Source of the DNA: Methylorubrum rhodesianum
GTDB taxonomy: Bacteria; Pseudomonadota; Alphaproteobacteria; Rhizobiales; Beijerinckiaceae
Length of the DNA: 64,000 nucleotides
Assembly (NCBI RefSeq): GCF_014199985.1
Contig: NZ_JACHOS010000020.1
Span: forward strand, 1-64,000
Direction: 5' to 3'
The translations under genes were made by a program, and so were the position numbers. Below are positions 15,309 to 23,439 of this stretch, in pieces. The notes beneath the pieces were generated by a model that was not told the DNA's origin, made no database searches, and was given only the letters and a program-made list of their open reading frames with translations. The first letter of the stretch is position 1. Every line of letters begins with the position of its first letter.

Positions 15309-16290
15309 TCCCCTCGAGCGCCATGCGCGGCTCCGGGAAGCGCGGATCCATCGCCTCCAGGGTGTCGGCGATGGTGCGGGCGACCATGACGTTGCGGGCC
15401 CATTTGCGGTTGGCCGGCACCACGTGCCAGGGGGCGTAGGGTGTCGAGCAACGGGCGAGCGCGTCGTTGAACACGGTCTGGTAGGCGTCCCAGCTCTTGC
15501 GCTCCACCAAGTCGGCCGGATCGAACTTCCAGTGTTTCGCCGGGTCGGCGAGGCGCGCTTCGAGGCGCTCCTTCTGCTCGTCCTTCGAGATGTGGAGGAA
15601 GAACTTGAGGATCACCGTGCCCGAGAGCGTCAGCAGCCGCTCGAAATCGTTGATGAGCCCGTAGCGCTCGCGCCACGTCTCCTCCGGCACGAGCCCCTTC
15701 ACCCGCACCACCAGCACATCCTCGTAATGGCTGCGGTTGAACACGCCGATCAGGCCGCGGCCGGGCGTGCGCAGGTGGTAGCGCCAGAGGAAGTCCTGAT
15801 CGAGTTCCTGCGCGCTCGGCACCTTGAACGACCAGACCCGGCACCCCTGTGGGTTCACCCCCTCCAGCACGTTGCGGATGGTGCCGTCCTTGCCGCCGGT
15901 GTCGATGGCCTGGAACACCACGAGCAGAGCGTGACGGTGCTCGGCGTAGAGCTTTTCCTGCAGGGCCTTGATGCGCGCGCGCTCGGCCTCGAGGGCGGCT
16001 TTGGCCTCGGCCTTGTCGAGGCCGCCCGTGGCGTCGGGATCGATCGCCGCCAGATCGACGCTCTGGCCGGGTTCGACGGTGACGATGCCGGGCGCGGCCG
16101 GCGGCAGGACCGGGTGGAGGTGCGGCGACAGGCTCGGTGCCGTGCCGCTGCCCGCGATCGCGGCCCGGGCCCAGCCGGCGAAGGAGGGCGGATGGTCGCG
16201 CCAGCCCGCCTGCGACTTCGTTTCCGCGGCTTTGTCGGCCGCTTTGTCACTTGCGGAGCCGCTGCCGTCCTTGCCGTTCTTGCGCGCCAT
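15292..16290 (-). CDS. ppk2: polyphosphate kinase 2 (PPK2 family)
   Basis: The 332-residue protein is a single-domain PPK2. It carries a Walker A-like loop FQAIDTGGKDGTIRNV, GCRVWSFKVPS, LWRYH, GVFNRSHYEDVLVVRVKGLV, and the lysine-rich region near KEQK/KHWKF. PPK2 enzymes transfer phosphate from polyphosphate to nucleotides, making ADP or ATP. The class cannot be settled by eye. The N-terminal 75 residues are Lys, Ala and Gly-rich and probably disordered. The start at 16290 is the first ATG in frame before MARKNGKDG. It converges with the nucleotidyltransferase-like gene and diverges from the histidine phosphatase at 16450. Confidence 0.92.
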   Translation of the reverse strand: MARKNGKDGSGSASDKAADKAAETKSQAGWRDHPPSFAGWARAAIAGSGTAPSLSPHLHPVLPPAAPGIVTVEPGQSVDLAAIDPDATGGLDKAEAKAALEAERARIKALQEKLYAEHRHALLVVFQAIDTGGKDGTIRNVLEGVNPQGCRVWSFKVPSAQELDQDFLWRYHLRTPGRGLIGVFNRSHYEDVLVVRVKGLVPEETWRERYGLINDFERLLTLSGTVILKFFLHISKDEQKERLEARLADPAKHWKFDPADLVERKSWDAYQTVFNDALARCSTPYAPWHVVPANRKWARNVMVARTIADTLEAMDPRFPEPRMALEGIKVPD

Positions 16291-16449
16291 GCCGAAGATT
16301 ACCCGCTCACGAGCCGTTCGCGAGGCCGCCGGTGCGGGCCCGCAGGAAGGGAAAAGCTTGGAGCCCCAACAGATGCGCCGCCTTCGCCGTTCCCGATCCG
16401 GCGCGTCGGGGTTTGCGACGAGTTGCGCCGGCCGCGGTGGAGCGGCGGC

Positions 16450-17058
16450 ATGAGCGATGGCATGAGCGGAGTGCCGACGATCTGGTTCGTGCGCCACGGC
16501 CAGACCGACTGGAACGCGGAAGGGCGCCTCCAGGGCCACCGCGACACCGATCTCAACTCCAGCGGGCTCGCCCACGCGGCGGAGGCGGCCGAGCGGCTGC
16601 GCCGCGTCGCCGGAGCGGAACTGCCGACGGCCGACTACGTGGCGAGCCCGCTCACCCGCGCCCGGAAGACGATGGAGATCCTGCGCGCCGGCATCGGTCT
16701 GCCGTCGGCCGGCTACCGGGCCGATGCGCGGCTGAAGGAGATCGGGTTCGGCGCCTGGGAGGGTCAGACCTGGGCCGAGATCCGGCGGCGCGATCCATCC
16801 GGGGCGGCGGCGCGCGACCGCGACCGCTGGGGCTATCAGCCGCGCGGCGACGGCGCGGAAAGCTACGCCATGGTCGAGGCGCGTGTGGAGGAGGTGGTGG
16901 CCGAGCTACGCCGGCCGACCGTGATGGTCGCCCATGGCGGGGTCGCCCGGGTGCTGCTGGTCATCCTCGGCCATCTCGACATCTACGCCGCCCCGCGGAT
17001 CGGCATCCGCCAGGGCAGCATCCTCGTCATCGAGCCCAAGGGCTGGCGCTGGGCGTGA
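16450..17058 (+). CDS. histidine phosphatase family protein
   Basis: The 202-residue protein has the RHG motif (WFVRHGQTDWNAEGR) and the second His in VMVAHGGVARVLL, with the conserved Glu in KEIGFGAWEGQ. These are the marks of the phosphoglycerate mutase-like histidine phosphatase superfamily, branch 1. The substrate is unknown; CobC or sugar-phosphate phosphatase-type activity is possible. GGAG lies 7 bases before the ATG at 16450; an ATG at 16462 is also in frame. It is monocistronic, with strong hairpins directly downstream. Confidence 0.92.
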   Translation: MSDGMSGVPTIWFVRHGQTDWNAEGRLQGHRDTDLNSSGLAHAAEAAERLRRVAGAELPTADYVASPLTRARKTMEILRAGIGLPSAGYRADARLKEIGFGAWEGQTWAEIRRRDPSGAAARDRDRWGYQPRGDGAESYAMVEARVEEVVAELRRPTVMVAHGGVARVLLVILGHLDIYAAPRIGIRQGSILVIEPKGWRWA

Positions 17059-17108
17059 GCGCCCTTCGGGACGGGCGCACGCCGTGAAAGCCGCCCCACG
17101 CGGGCGGC
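17059..17108 (+). terminator. two hairpins downstream of histidine phosphatase
   Basis: GCGCCC at 17059-17064 pairs with GGGCGC at 17073-17078. GCCGCCC at 17090-17096 pairs with GGGCGGC at 17102-17108. They lie between the histidine phosphatase stop and the convergent 44-residue gene, and are suited to stop transcription from both sides. Confidence 0.5.
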
Positions 17109-17147
17109 GTCCGCTCCGTCGCGCCGGACGTGCTCGCGTTGGGCCGG

Positions 17148-17282
17148 TCAGGCCCGCGCGGCACGCCCGCGGGTCAGCAGGCGCACGGCCGTGACCGGGA
17201 GGAGCAGCGTCTTGACCGTCGCGGTCACGGCAAGGACGGCGACGACGGGCAGGATTGCGAGACAGATTCCGCTCACGCGCAT
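17148..17282 (-). CDS. small hydrophobic membrane protein
   Basis: The 44-residue product begins MRVSGICLAILPVVAVLAVT and has one or two hydrophobic stretches over residues 4-36, ending in a basic tail (LLTRGRAARA). A strong GGGAG lies 6 bases before the ATG, which is why I call it a gene. The role is unknown; it is likely an inner-membrane protein with a cytosolic basic end. It lies about 100 bp downstream of xerC on the same strand and could be co-transcribed. Confidence 0.6.
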   Translation of the reverse strand: MRVSGICLAILPVVAVLAVTATVKTLLLPVTAVRLLTRGRAARA

Positions 17283-17381
17283 CGGACACTCCCTGAAGCT
17301 TCTGACTCGGCGGCGCCGGGCCACCCGGTTGAGGACAGTCCGCCACCCAATCGCGGCAAGACCAAGGTAAACGGCGCACAT

Positions 17382-18506
17382 TCACGCATTTCTGCGCTCC
17401 GCGCCGGGCTTTCGTCTCGGCTCTCCCAGGGCGGCCTGCCGGACAGCATAGCCGGCATGGACGCCCGAACCTTGCTCCGCGTCAACGGTTTCGCCGGGCG
17501 CCCGGCCCGCTTCGGCGTGCGGCGGCCGCCGCCGGGCGCGGGGATGAGCGTCCTCGAAGGCGCTCATCAGGCGGGCGGCATCGACCTTGGTGTAGATCTG
17601 CGTGGTCGAGAGCGAGGCATGGCCGAGCAGTTCCTGGATCGCCCGCAACTCCCCCTGGCGGGCCAGAAGATGCGTCGCGAAGGAATGGCGCAGGGCGTGC
17701 GGAGTCGCGCTCTCGGGCAGGCCGAGGGCGCCGCGCAGGGCGGCCACCGCGTATTGCACCACCCGCGGCGAGAGCGGCCCGCCCTTCACGCCGACGAAGA
17801 GCGGCCCCTGCGGATCGAGGGGGTGGGGGCAGAGCGACAGGTAGGCCGCCACCGCCTCGGCCACCGCCGGCAGCACCGGCACGGCGCGGACCTTGCCGCC
17901 CTTGCCGGTGACGCGGACCTCGTCGATGCCGGGAACCGGCGCGTCGCGGGCGGCGAGCCCCAGCGCCTCGGAGATGCGCAGGCCCGAACCGTAGAGAAGC
18001 GCGATCACCGCCGCGTCGCGGGCGAGCACCCAAGGGTCGCGGGCATCGTCGGGGCGGGTCTCGGGCGCGGTCATCGCCCGGGCGGCGGTCACCGGCAGCG
18101 GGCGCGGCAGGCGCCGCTCGACCTTGGGCGAGCGCACCGCGCCGAGCGCCGCCACGCTGCCATGCCCCTCCCGTTCGAGGAAGCGGGCGAAGGAGCGCAG
18201 ACCCGCCAGCATCCGCATCAGGGAGCGCCCGCCGACGCCCTCCGCCCGGCGCGCAGCCATGAAAGCGCGCAGGTCGCGGGGCTTGAGGGCGATCAGACCG
18301 GGAATGGTCGGCGTGCCGGCACGGGCGGCACGGTAGATCAGGAATTGGCGCAGATCCCGCTCGTAGGCCTCGACGGTATTGGCGGCCAAGCGCCGCTCCT
18401 GTGCCAGCGCCTCGCGCCAGCCTCGCATCGCCGCACGCAGGGCGGCGTCGCCCGGCGGCAGCAGAGCGTCGGCATCGACGGCATCGGGGGACGCGGCTGG
18501 CATCAT
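17382..18506 (-). CDS. xerC: tyrosine recombinase XerC
   Basis: From the ATG at 18506 the product has 374 residues, longer than the usual 300-330. It has an N-terminal SAM-like domain (NTVEAYERDLRQFL) and a complete catalytic domain: Arg177 in GLRISEALGL, the GKGGKVRAVP lysine, HALRHSFATHLL, LGHASLSTTQIYTKV and the nucleophile Tyr305. About 60 extra residues at the C terminus are Arg, Pro and Ala-rich and have no counterpart in E. coli XerC. XerC with XerD resolves chromosome dimers at dif. A TTG at 18518 could be the real start, since AAGGGATC precedes it. Its surroundings are core genes, so it is not a phage integrase. Confidence 0.9.
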   Translation of the reverse strand: MMPAASPDAVDADALLPPGDAALRAAMRGWREALAQERRLAANTVEAYERDLRQFLIYRAARAGTPTIPGLIALKPRDLRAFMAARRAEGVGGRSLMRMLAGLRSFARFLEREGHGSVAALGAVRSPKVERRLPRPLPVTAARAMTAPETRPDDARDPWVLARDAAVIALLYGSGLRISEALGLAARDAPVPGIDEVRVTGKGGKVRAVPVLPAVAEAVAAYLSLCPHPLDPQGPLFVGVKGGPLSPRVVQYAVAALRGALGLPESATPHALRHSFATHLLARQGELRAIQELLGHASLSTTQIYTKVDAARLMSAFEDAHPRARRRPPHAEAGRAPGETVDAEQGSGVHAGYAVRQAALGEPRRKPGAERRNA

Positions 18507-18644
18507 CGCGGCCAGCAAAGATCCCTTAAGGTTGACGAAGGGTTAAGCCGAGGGGCTCTTTCCACCCGGCCGCCCTCGCGCCAGATGAGCGCCCGTTCGC
18601 TCAAGTTCGCTCAAGGGCAACTTCGTTCAAGGGAGAGAGGGCCG

Positions 18645-19040
18645 ATGGCCAAGCCCGTCCACACCATGATCCGCGTCCGCGACGAGGCGCGCTCACGCGA
18701 CTACTACGCCCGCGCCTTCGGCCTGGAACCGGCCGACCGCTTCGACTTCCCGGACTTCACGCTGCTCTACCTGCGCGACCCGTCCTCGCCGTTCGAGCTC
18801 GAACTGACGGTCAACAAGGACCGCACAGCGCCCTACGATCTCGGCGACGGCTACGGTCACCTCGCCTTCGTGGTGGAGGATGCGGCGGCCGAGCACGCCC
18901 GCTTCGAGCGCGAGGGGCTTCCGGTCACCCCCGTCAAGACGCTCAAGCACGGCGACACGGCGCTCGCGACCTTCTTCTTCGCCACCGATCCGGACGGCTA
19001 CAAGATCGAGGTGATCCAGAAGGGCGGCCGCTTCGCCTGA
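18645..19040 (+). CDS. VOC-family protein, lactoylglutathione lyase-like
   Basis: The 131-residue protein resembles glyoxalase I: MAKPVHTMIRVRDEARSRDY at the start, then FELELTVN, YDLGDGYGHLAFVVED and ATDPDGYKIEVIQKGGRF. The expected metal ligands are present: His in VHTMIRV, Glu in FELELT, His in GYGHLAF and Glu in YKIEVIQ. Glyoxalase I converts the methylglyoxal-glutathione hemithioacetal into lactoylglutathione. GGGAGAGAGG lies just before the ATG. It is divergent from xerC and is followed, on the opposite strand, by a small secreted-protein gene. Confidence 0.88.
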   Translation: MAKPVHTMIRVRDEARSRDYYARAFGLEPADRFDFPDFTLLYLRDPSSPFELELTVNKDRTAPYDLGDGYGHLAFVVEDAAAEHARFEREGLPVTPVKTLKHGDTALATFFFATDPDGYKIEVIQKGGRFA

Positions 19041-19052
19041 TCCTCTGGAGTC

Positions 19053-19445
19053 CTACGGGGCCTTCTCCAGCCGTTCGAAGGCCGACAGCGCCTTCTCGCA
19101 CGCGCCCGGAGAGGGTGCCGGCAGGCTCGTCTCCAGACGCATCGCGTCGTCCAGGGCGAGCGCGTAACGCTCCTCGGTGAGCGCCCGGCCGACCGCCGCC
19201 AGCATACGCTCGCGGCCGGCCCGCAGCACACGCTCGATCCGGTCGCGCGCCGCACCGCAGGCTAGCGCCCGGCCGAGAACCTTGCCCTGGCGCTCACCCT
19301 CGGCCTGAGGGATGACCAGCGGCCGGGCGGGACCTGCGTCGGGCGTCGTCTGCGCGCGGGCCGCACCGGCGACGAGGCCTGCGAGCATGAGCGCCGGGAT
19401 CAGGGCCGGGATCGGTACGCCGGTGCGGCCGGTCGCTGAACCCAT
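19053..19445 (-). CDS. small secreted protein, unknown function
   Basis: From the ATG at 19445 (GGAAGGA 9 bases upstream) the product has 130 residues. A signal peptide, with cleavage near ARAQT around residue 30, precedes a helical domain with two cysteines (RALACGAARDRIERV and SPGACEKALSAFERL) that could form a disulfide. I do not recognise the family. It is probably periplasmic. It converges with the VOC gene and is divergent from the membrane-protein gene at 19556. Confidence 0.65.
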   Translation of the reverse strand: MGSATGRTGVPIPALIPALMLAGLVAGAARAQTTPDAGPARPLVIPQAEGERQGKVLGRALACGAARDRIERVLRAGRERMLAAVGRALTEERYALALDDAMRLETSLPAPSPGACEKALSAFERLEKAP

Positions 19446-19555
19446 GGAATCGTATCCTTCCCGTCTCGCGTGGGCGCGGCGTGCCGCGTGCGTTCCCTCA
19501 CGCTCAGGCGAGCGAATCTCGGCCACGGTCAAGCCGGAAACGACAGGGGGCGGCA

Positions 19556-20311
19556 ATGAGTCCTTCCGGCAATGCGGCGACGGCGGATGAGCCCGTGATC
19601 GGGCAGGACGGCGTCAGAGACGGCGTCAGGGGCGTCCGCACGCGCAGCCCCGCGCGCATCCCCCTGAGCCTCAAGCTCGCCTACTCGGCCTTCATGGCGG
19701 TGCTGCTCCCGGTCTATCTCACCCAGTACGGGCCCACGAACTTCCTGTATTTCTGCGACATCGCCCTGATCCTGACCCTCGTCGGCATCTGGGCCGAGAG
19801 CGCGCTGCTCGTCTCGGTCTGCGCCGTCGGTCTCCTCGCACCGCAGACGCTCTGGGTCGTCGATTTCGCGGCCGAGGCGGCGGGTACCCCGCTGACCGGC
19901 ATGACCGCCTACATGTTCAACCGCGAGACCTCGCCGTTCCTTCGGGGGCTGTCGCTGTTCCACGGCTGGCTGCCGTTCCTGCTCGTCTTCCTCGTCTGGC
20001 GGCTCGGCTACGACCGCCGCGCCTGGACCGCGTGGTCGGCGCTGGCCGTGGTCGTCCTGTTCGTCTGCTTCTTCCTGATGCCGCCGCCGCGGCCCGATCC
20101 CGGGCTGACGCCGGTCAACATCAACTACGTCTGGGGCATGAGCGACCACGCCGCCCAGACGATGATGCCGGCCTGGGCATGGTTCGCGGGCCTCGTCGCC
20201 GGCATCCCGCTGCTGATCTGCTGGCCGACCCACCGGCTCCTGATCCGGCTGATGCCCAAAGTCCCCGTCACGTCCCCCGCGGCTTCGCACGGCGGGTCGG
20301 CGCCTCGCTGA
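19556..20311 (+). CDS. membrane-associated protein with several TM helices
   Basis: The 251-residue protein has an Arg-rich N terminus (about 40 residues) and then six or so hydrophobic segments, including LAYSAFMAVLLPVYL, FCDIALILTLVGIWA, LLVSVCAVGLL, LFHGWLPFLLVFLVW, LAVVVLFVCFFL and WAWFAGLVAGIPLLICW. Conserved-looking polar residues fall in NRETSPFLRGLSLFHGWLPF and NINYVWGMSD. I recall similar proteins annotated only as membrane-associated. The function is unknown. AGGGGG lies about 7 bases upstream of the ATG. The last 44 bp overlap the 3' end of hrpB on the opposite strand. Confidence 0.78.
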   Translation: MSPSGNAATADEPVIGQDGVRDGVRGVRTRSPARIPLSLKLAYSAFMAVLLPVYLTQYGPTNFLYFCDIALILTLVGIWAESALLVSVCAVGLLAPQTLWVVDFAAEAAGTPLTGMTAYMFNRETSPFLRGLSLFHGWLPFLLVFLVWRLGYDRRAWTAWSALAVVVLFVCFFLMPPPRPDPGLTPVNINYVWGMSDHAAQTMMPAWAWFAGLVAGIPLLICWPTHRLLIRLMPKVPVTSPAASHGGSAPR

Positions 20312-22748
20312 GCGGATCCTCCGGCCAGGGATGGCGCGGGTACCGCCCCCGCATCTCCGAGCGCACGGCACTCCACGAGCCGCGCCAAAAACCCGGCAGG
20401 TCGCGGGTGATCTGGATCGGGCGGTGGGCCGGCGAGAGCAGGTGGAGCACCAGCGGCACGCGTCCGCCGCCGAGGGTGGGGTGACGGTCGAGCCCGAACA
20501 GCTCCTGCACCCGCACCGCGAGCACGGGTTCGGGGCCTGATTCGTAGTCGATCGGGATGCGCGAGCCCGTCGGCACCTCGATATGGCTCGGCGCTTCCGC
20601 CTCCAGGCGGGCGCGCAGGGTCCAGGGCAGCAGGCCCTGCAGCGCCTGGCCGAGATCGTCAGCGGTGATCGCGCCGAGCGAGGCGCGCCCGAGGATGGCT
20701 GGGGCGAGCCACTCCTCGACACCGGCGGCCAGAGCCTCGTCGGACAGGTCCGGCCATTCCCCGCCCTCGGCCTCGTGGAGGAAGCGGATGCGGGCCCGCC
20801 ACTGCGCCAATGCGGGTGTCCAGGGCAGGCGGTCGAGGCCGAGCCCGGCCACGCCGCGGGCCAGCACCCGCGCCGCCTCCGCGTCGGCGGGGACGGGCAT
20901 CGTGCGCTCGTCCAGGGTGACGGCCCCGAGCCGGCGCCCCTCGCGGGCGCGCAGCGCGCGGGCTTGCCCGTCGAAGCCGACGCTGCGCACGGTTTCGATC
21001 CGGTCGCGGAACAGGGCGTCGATGGACTCGGAGGAAATCGCGGCGGCCGAGAGGATGCGGGCGGAAGCCGCGGCGCCGGTGAGGTCGGCGACGACGAGGA
21101 AGGCCTCGCGGGCGAGCGGGCTCGCGGGATCGACGAGGCCGGCGCGGCCATTGGCCATCAGGAAGGCGCCCTCCCGGCCGCGTGCCCGCGCCACGCGGTC
21201 GGGATAGGCCAGCGCCAGTAGGGCACCGGGCTCGGCCAGACCCGGATCGGGCTCGGCCGCATCACCCGCGGCCCGGGCCGCCTGCCGCGCCCAGCCTTCG
21301 GCGAGGCGGCGCATATCGGTGGCCCGTCCGCCCCGGTCGCGGCGGAAGCGGTCGAGGCGCTCGGCGAGATCCACCGCATCGCCGCCGAGGCCGCGCTCGA
21401 CCAGCACGGCGGCGAGATCGGCCGCAGCCCGCGCCTGCCCGGATTCCGCGGCGCGGGCGACCATCCGGGCGAGCCGGGGCGGCAGCGGCAGGCTGCGCAG
21501 GGTGTTGCCGGTCGCCGTGAGGCGCCCGTCCGGGTCGAGGGCGCCGAGATCCGTCAGCATCGCCCGCGCCTCGGCCAGCGCCGGAGCCGGCGGCGGATCG
21601 AGGAAGGGCAGGGCGGTCGGATCGGTGACGCCCCAGGCGGCGCAGTCGAGGGTGAGGCCGGCCAGGTCGGCGGAGAGGATCTCGGGGCGGGCGAAGGGTT
21701 CGAGCGCAGCGGTCGCCGCCTCGGGCCAGAGCCGCCAGCACACGCCCGGTTCGGTGCGGCCGGCGCGGCCGCGGCGCTGATCGACCGAGGCGCGCGAGGC
21801 CCGCGCCGTGACGAGGCGGGTCATGCCGTTGCCGGGCTCGTAGAGCGGTACGCGGGCGAGCCCGGAATCGACGACGATGCGCACGCCCTGGATCGTCAGC
21901 GAGGTCTCGGCGATGGAGGTGGCGAGCACCACCTTGCGCCGTCCCGGCAGTGCGGGCGCCACTGCCCGGTCCTGCTCGCCCTGGGTCAGCGCGCCGTAGA
22001 GGGGGGCGAGGTCGGCGTCGTCCGGCAGGCGGCCCTCCAGCCGCTCGGCGGTGCGGCGGATCTCCGCCTGACCGGGCAGGAAGGCGAGCACCGAACCGGG
22101 GTCCGCTCGCAGCGCCCGCAGGATCCCGGCGGCCATGGCGTCCTCGATCCGCTCGCTTCCGTCGCGGTCGAGATGGCGCGTCTCGACCGGGTAGGCGCGC
22201 CCTTCGGATTCCACGACCGGCGCAGTCCCGAGGAGCCCCGCGACGCGGGCGCCGTCGAGGGTCGCCGACATGGCCAGGATCCGCAGGTCCTCCCGCAGCG
22301 CCCCCTGCGCGTCGAGGGCGAAGGCCAGTCCGAGATCCGCGTCGAGCGAGCGCTCGTGGAACTCGTCGAACAGCACCGCACCGATGCCGGCGAGTTCCGG
22401 ATCATCGAGGATCATGCGGGTGAACACGCCCTCGGTGACGACCTCGATCCGGGTGCGGGCCGAGATCTTGGAACCGAGCCGCACCCGCAAACCGACCGTG
22501 TCGCCGACCCGCTCGCCGAGGGTGGCCGCCATGCGCTCGGCCGCGCCGCGGGCCGCGAGGCGGCGGGGTTCGAGGAGGATGATTCTCCTCCCGCCGAGCC
22601 AGGGCTCGTCGAGGAGCGCGAGCGGCACGCGCGTGGTCTTGCCGGCGCCGGGTGGCGCCACGAGCACAGCGGAGCTGCGCTCGGACAGGGCCCCGCGCAG
22701 GGCGGGGAGGGCGGTTTCGATCGGAAGCGCGGAGGCGGGCGGCGACAT
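20268..22748 (-). CDS. hrpB: ATP-dependent helicase HrpB
   Basis: From the ATG at 22748 the product has 826 residues, typical of HrpB. Motifs are in DEAH order: Walker A APPGAGKTTRVPLALL, motif Ia EPRRLAARGAAERMA, DEFHER (motif II), SATLDGARVAG, and motif VI QRRGRAGRTEPGVCWRLW. The HrpB-specific C-terminal domain follows. HrpB is a superfamily 2 RNA/DNA helicase whose role is ill-defined in bacteria. The gene is monocistronic and convergent with the membrane-protein gene, overlapping it by 44 bp. The upstream 25 in-frame residues (to 22823) look non-coding and include an AT-rich stretch. Confidence 0.93.
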   Translation of the reverse strand: MSPPASALPIETALPALRGALSERSSAVLVAPPGAGKTTRVPLALLDEPWLGGRRIILLEPRRLAARGAAERMAATLGERVGDTVGLRVRLGSKISARTRIEVVTEGVFTRMILDDPELAGIGAVLFDEFHERSLDADLGLAFALDAQGALREDLRILAMSATLDGARVAGLLGTAPVVESEGRAYPVETRHLDRDGSERIEDAMAAGILRALRADPGSVLAFLPGQAEIRRTAERLEGRLPDDADLAPLYGALTQGEQDRAVAPALPGRRKVVLATSIAETSLTIQGVRIVVDSGLARVPLYEPGNGMTRLVTARASRASVDQRRGRAGRTEPGVCWRLWPEAATAALEPFARPEILSADLAGLTLDCAAWGVTDPTALPFLDPPPAPALAEARAMLTDLGALDPDGRLTATGNTLRSLPLPPRLARMVARAAESGQARAAADLAAVLVERGLGGDAVDLAERLDRFRRDRGGRATDMRRLAEGWARQAARAAGDAAEPDPGLAEPGALLALAYPDRVARARGREGAFLMANGRAGLVDPASPLAREAFLVVADLTGAAASARILSAAAISSESIDALFRDRIETVRSVGFDGQARALRAREGRRLGAVTLDERTMPVPADAEAARVLARGVAGLGLDRLPWTPALAQWRARIRFLHEAEGGEWPDLSDEALAAGVEEWLAPAILGRASLGAITADDLGQALQGLLPWTLRARLEAEAPSHIEVPTGSRIPIDYESGPEPVLAVRVQELFGLDRHPTLGGGRVPLVLHLLSPAHRPIQITRDLPGFWRGSWSAVRSEMRGRYPRHPWPEDPLSEAPTRRAKPRGT

Positions 22749-22925
22749 GGCCCGGGAGGTGCCGCGGTTCGCGCGCGGGCGCAACCGTCCCGCTACGGCC
22801 GATTGATCAAAGTAATCCAACACGAAAATTTGTTAACATAGCTTGATCTCTACTCGGAACGGAGGGGTGAACGACGAATTGTGCGCTCGGCGTGCGTTCC
22901 ATGCACGCGACGGAGAAAGACGACG

Positions 22926-23249
22926 ATGCGTATTGCCCTGACACTCGCAGCCGGTGTGCTGCTCGGCAGCTTCGGCCTGGGAATCGGGGCCGCGTCGGCC
23001 GCCCCCGCGATGCCGGCTCCCGGCGTGATCGCCGGCGACACGGTCGAGACCGTGCGCGACCATGGCCGGCACCACCGGCGCTGGCACCGCTCCCATCGCA
23101 GTGTCCTCGGCCACCACCACTCGACCAAGGCGCAGCGCCACCGCCGCCGCATGAACACCTATCGCCACGGCAACCCGAACGCCCGCAACCCGGAGCGGCC
23201 CGGCTACCAGCAGCAGCTCGGCAACACCACGGGCGGCCCGCGCTACTGA
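22926..23249 (+). CDS. His/Arg-rich small secreted protein
   Basis: The 107-residue product has a clear signal peptide ([20 protein letters not shown], cleavage near ASAAP). The mature region is rich in His, Arg, Asn and Gly, with [29 protein letters not shown] and a Gly/Asn tail. Such His clusters could bind metals, which is inference only. I recall similar proteins, often annotated hypothetical, in methylobacteria. GGAGAAAG precedes the ATG. The 177 bp upstream contain an unusually AT-rich run at 22806-22855 that should hold the promoter. A strong hairpin follows the gene. Confidence 0.7.
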   Translation: MRIALTLAAGVLLGSFGLGIGAASAAPAMPAPGVIAGDTVETVRDHGRHHRRWHRSHRSVLGHHHSTKAQRHRRRMNTYRHGNPNARNPERPGYQQQLGNTTGGPRY

Positions 23250-23283
23250 GGCCCTCGCCCTCCGGAGGCGACGTCTGTTGGAA

Positions 23284-23316
23284 GAGGCCCGTCCGGCGCG
23301 ACGCCGGGCGGGCCTC
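23284..23316 (+). terminator. strong hairpin after His-rich protein gene
   Basis: GAGGCCCGTCCGGCG at 23284-23298 pairs with CGCCGGGCGGGCCTC at 23302-23316 (15 bp with one G-U), loop CGA. It lies 35 bp after the stop codon at 23249 and upstream of mutS; no U-run follows. Confidence 0.6.
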
Positions 23317-23439
23317 GGCCGTTCTCGCGGCGCCGTCGCCGCCGCCGCTTGCGAGGGCTGGGGAGAGCGCCCACTTGTCCACGGACTTCACGGGCGGCCG
23401 ACGATGCCCGTCCGGCGCGGGACTGCTAGCCTCCGCTCC

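Noticed and set aside
17382-18506. XerC as a phage or island integrase
   Set aside because: It has XerC architecture, lies among core genes, and no att repeats, tRNA or phage genes are nearby.
22806-22855. AT-rich stretch as a transferred fragment or replication origin
   Set aside because: It is only about 50 bp, lies between a helicase and a small gene, and has no DnaA boxes; a promoter is the simpler reading.
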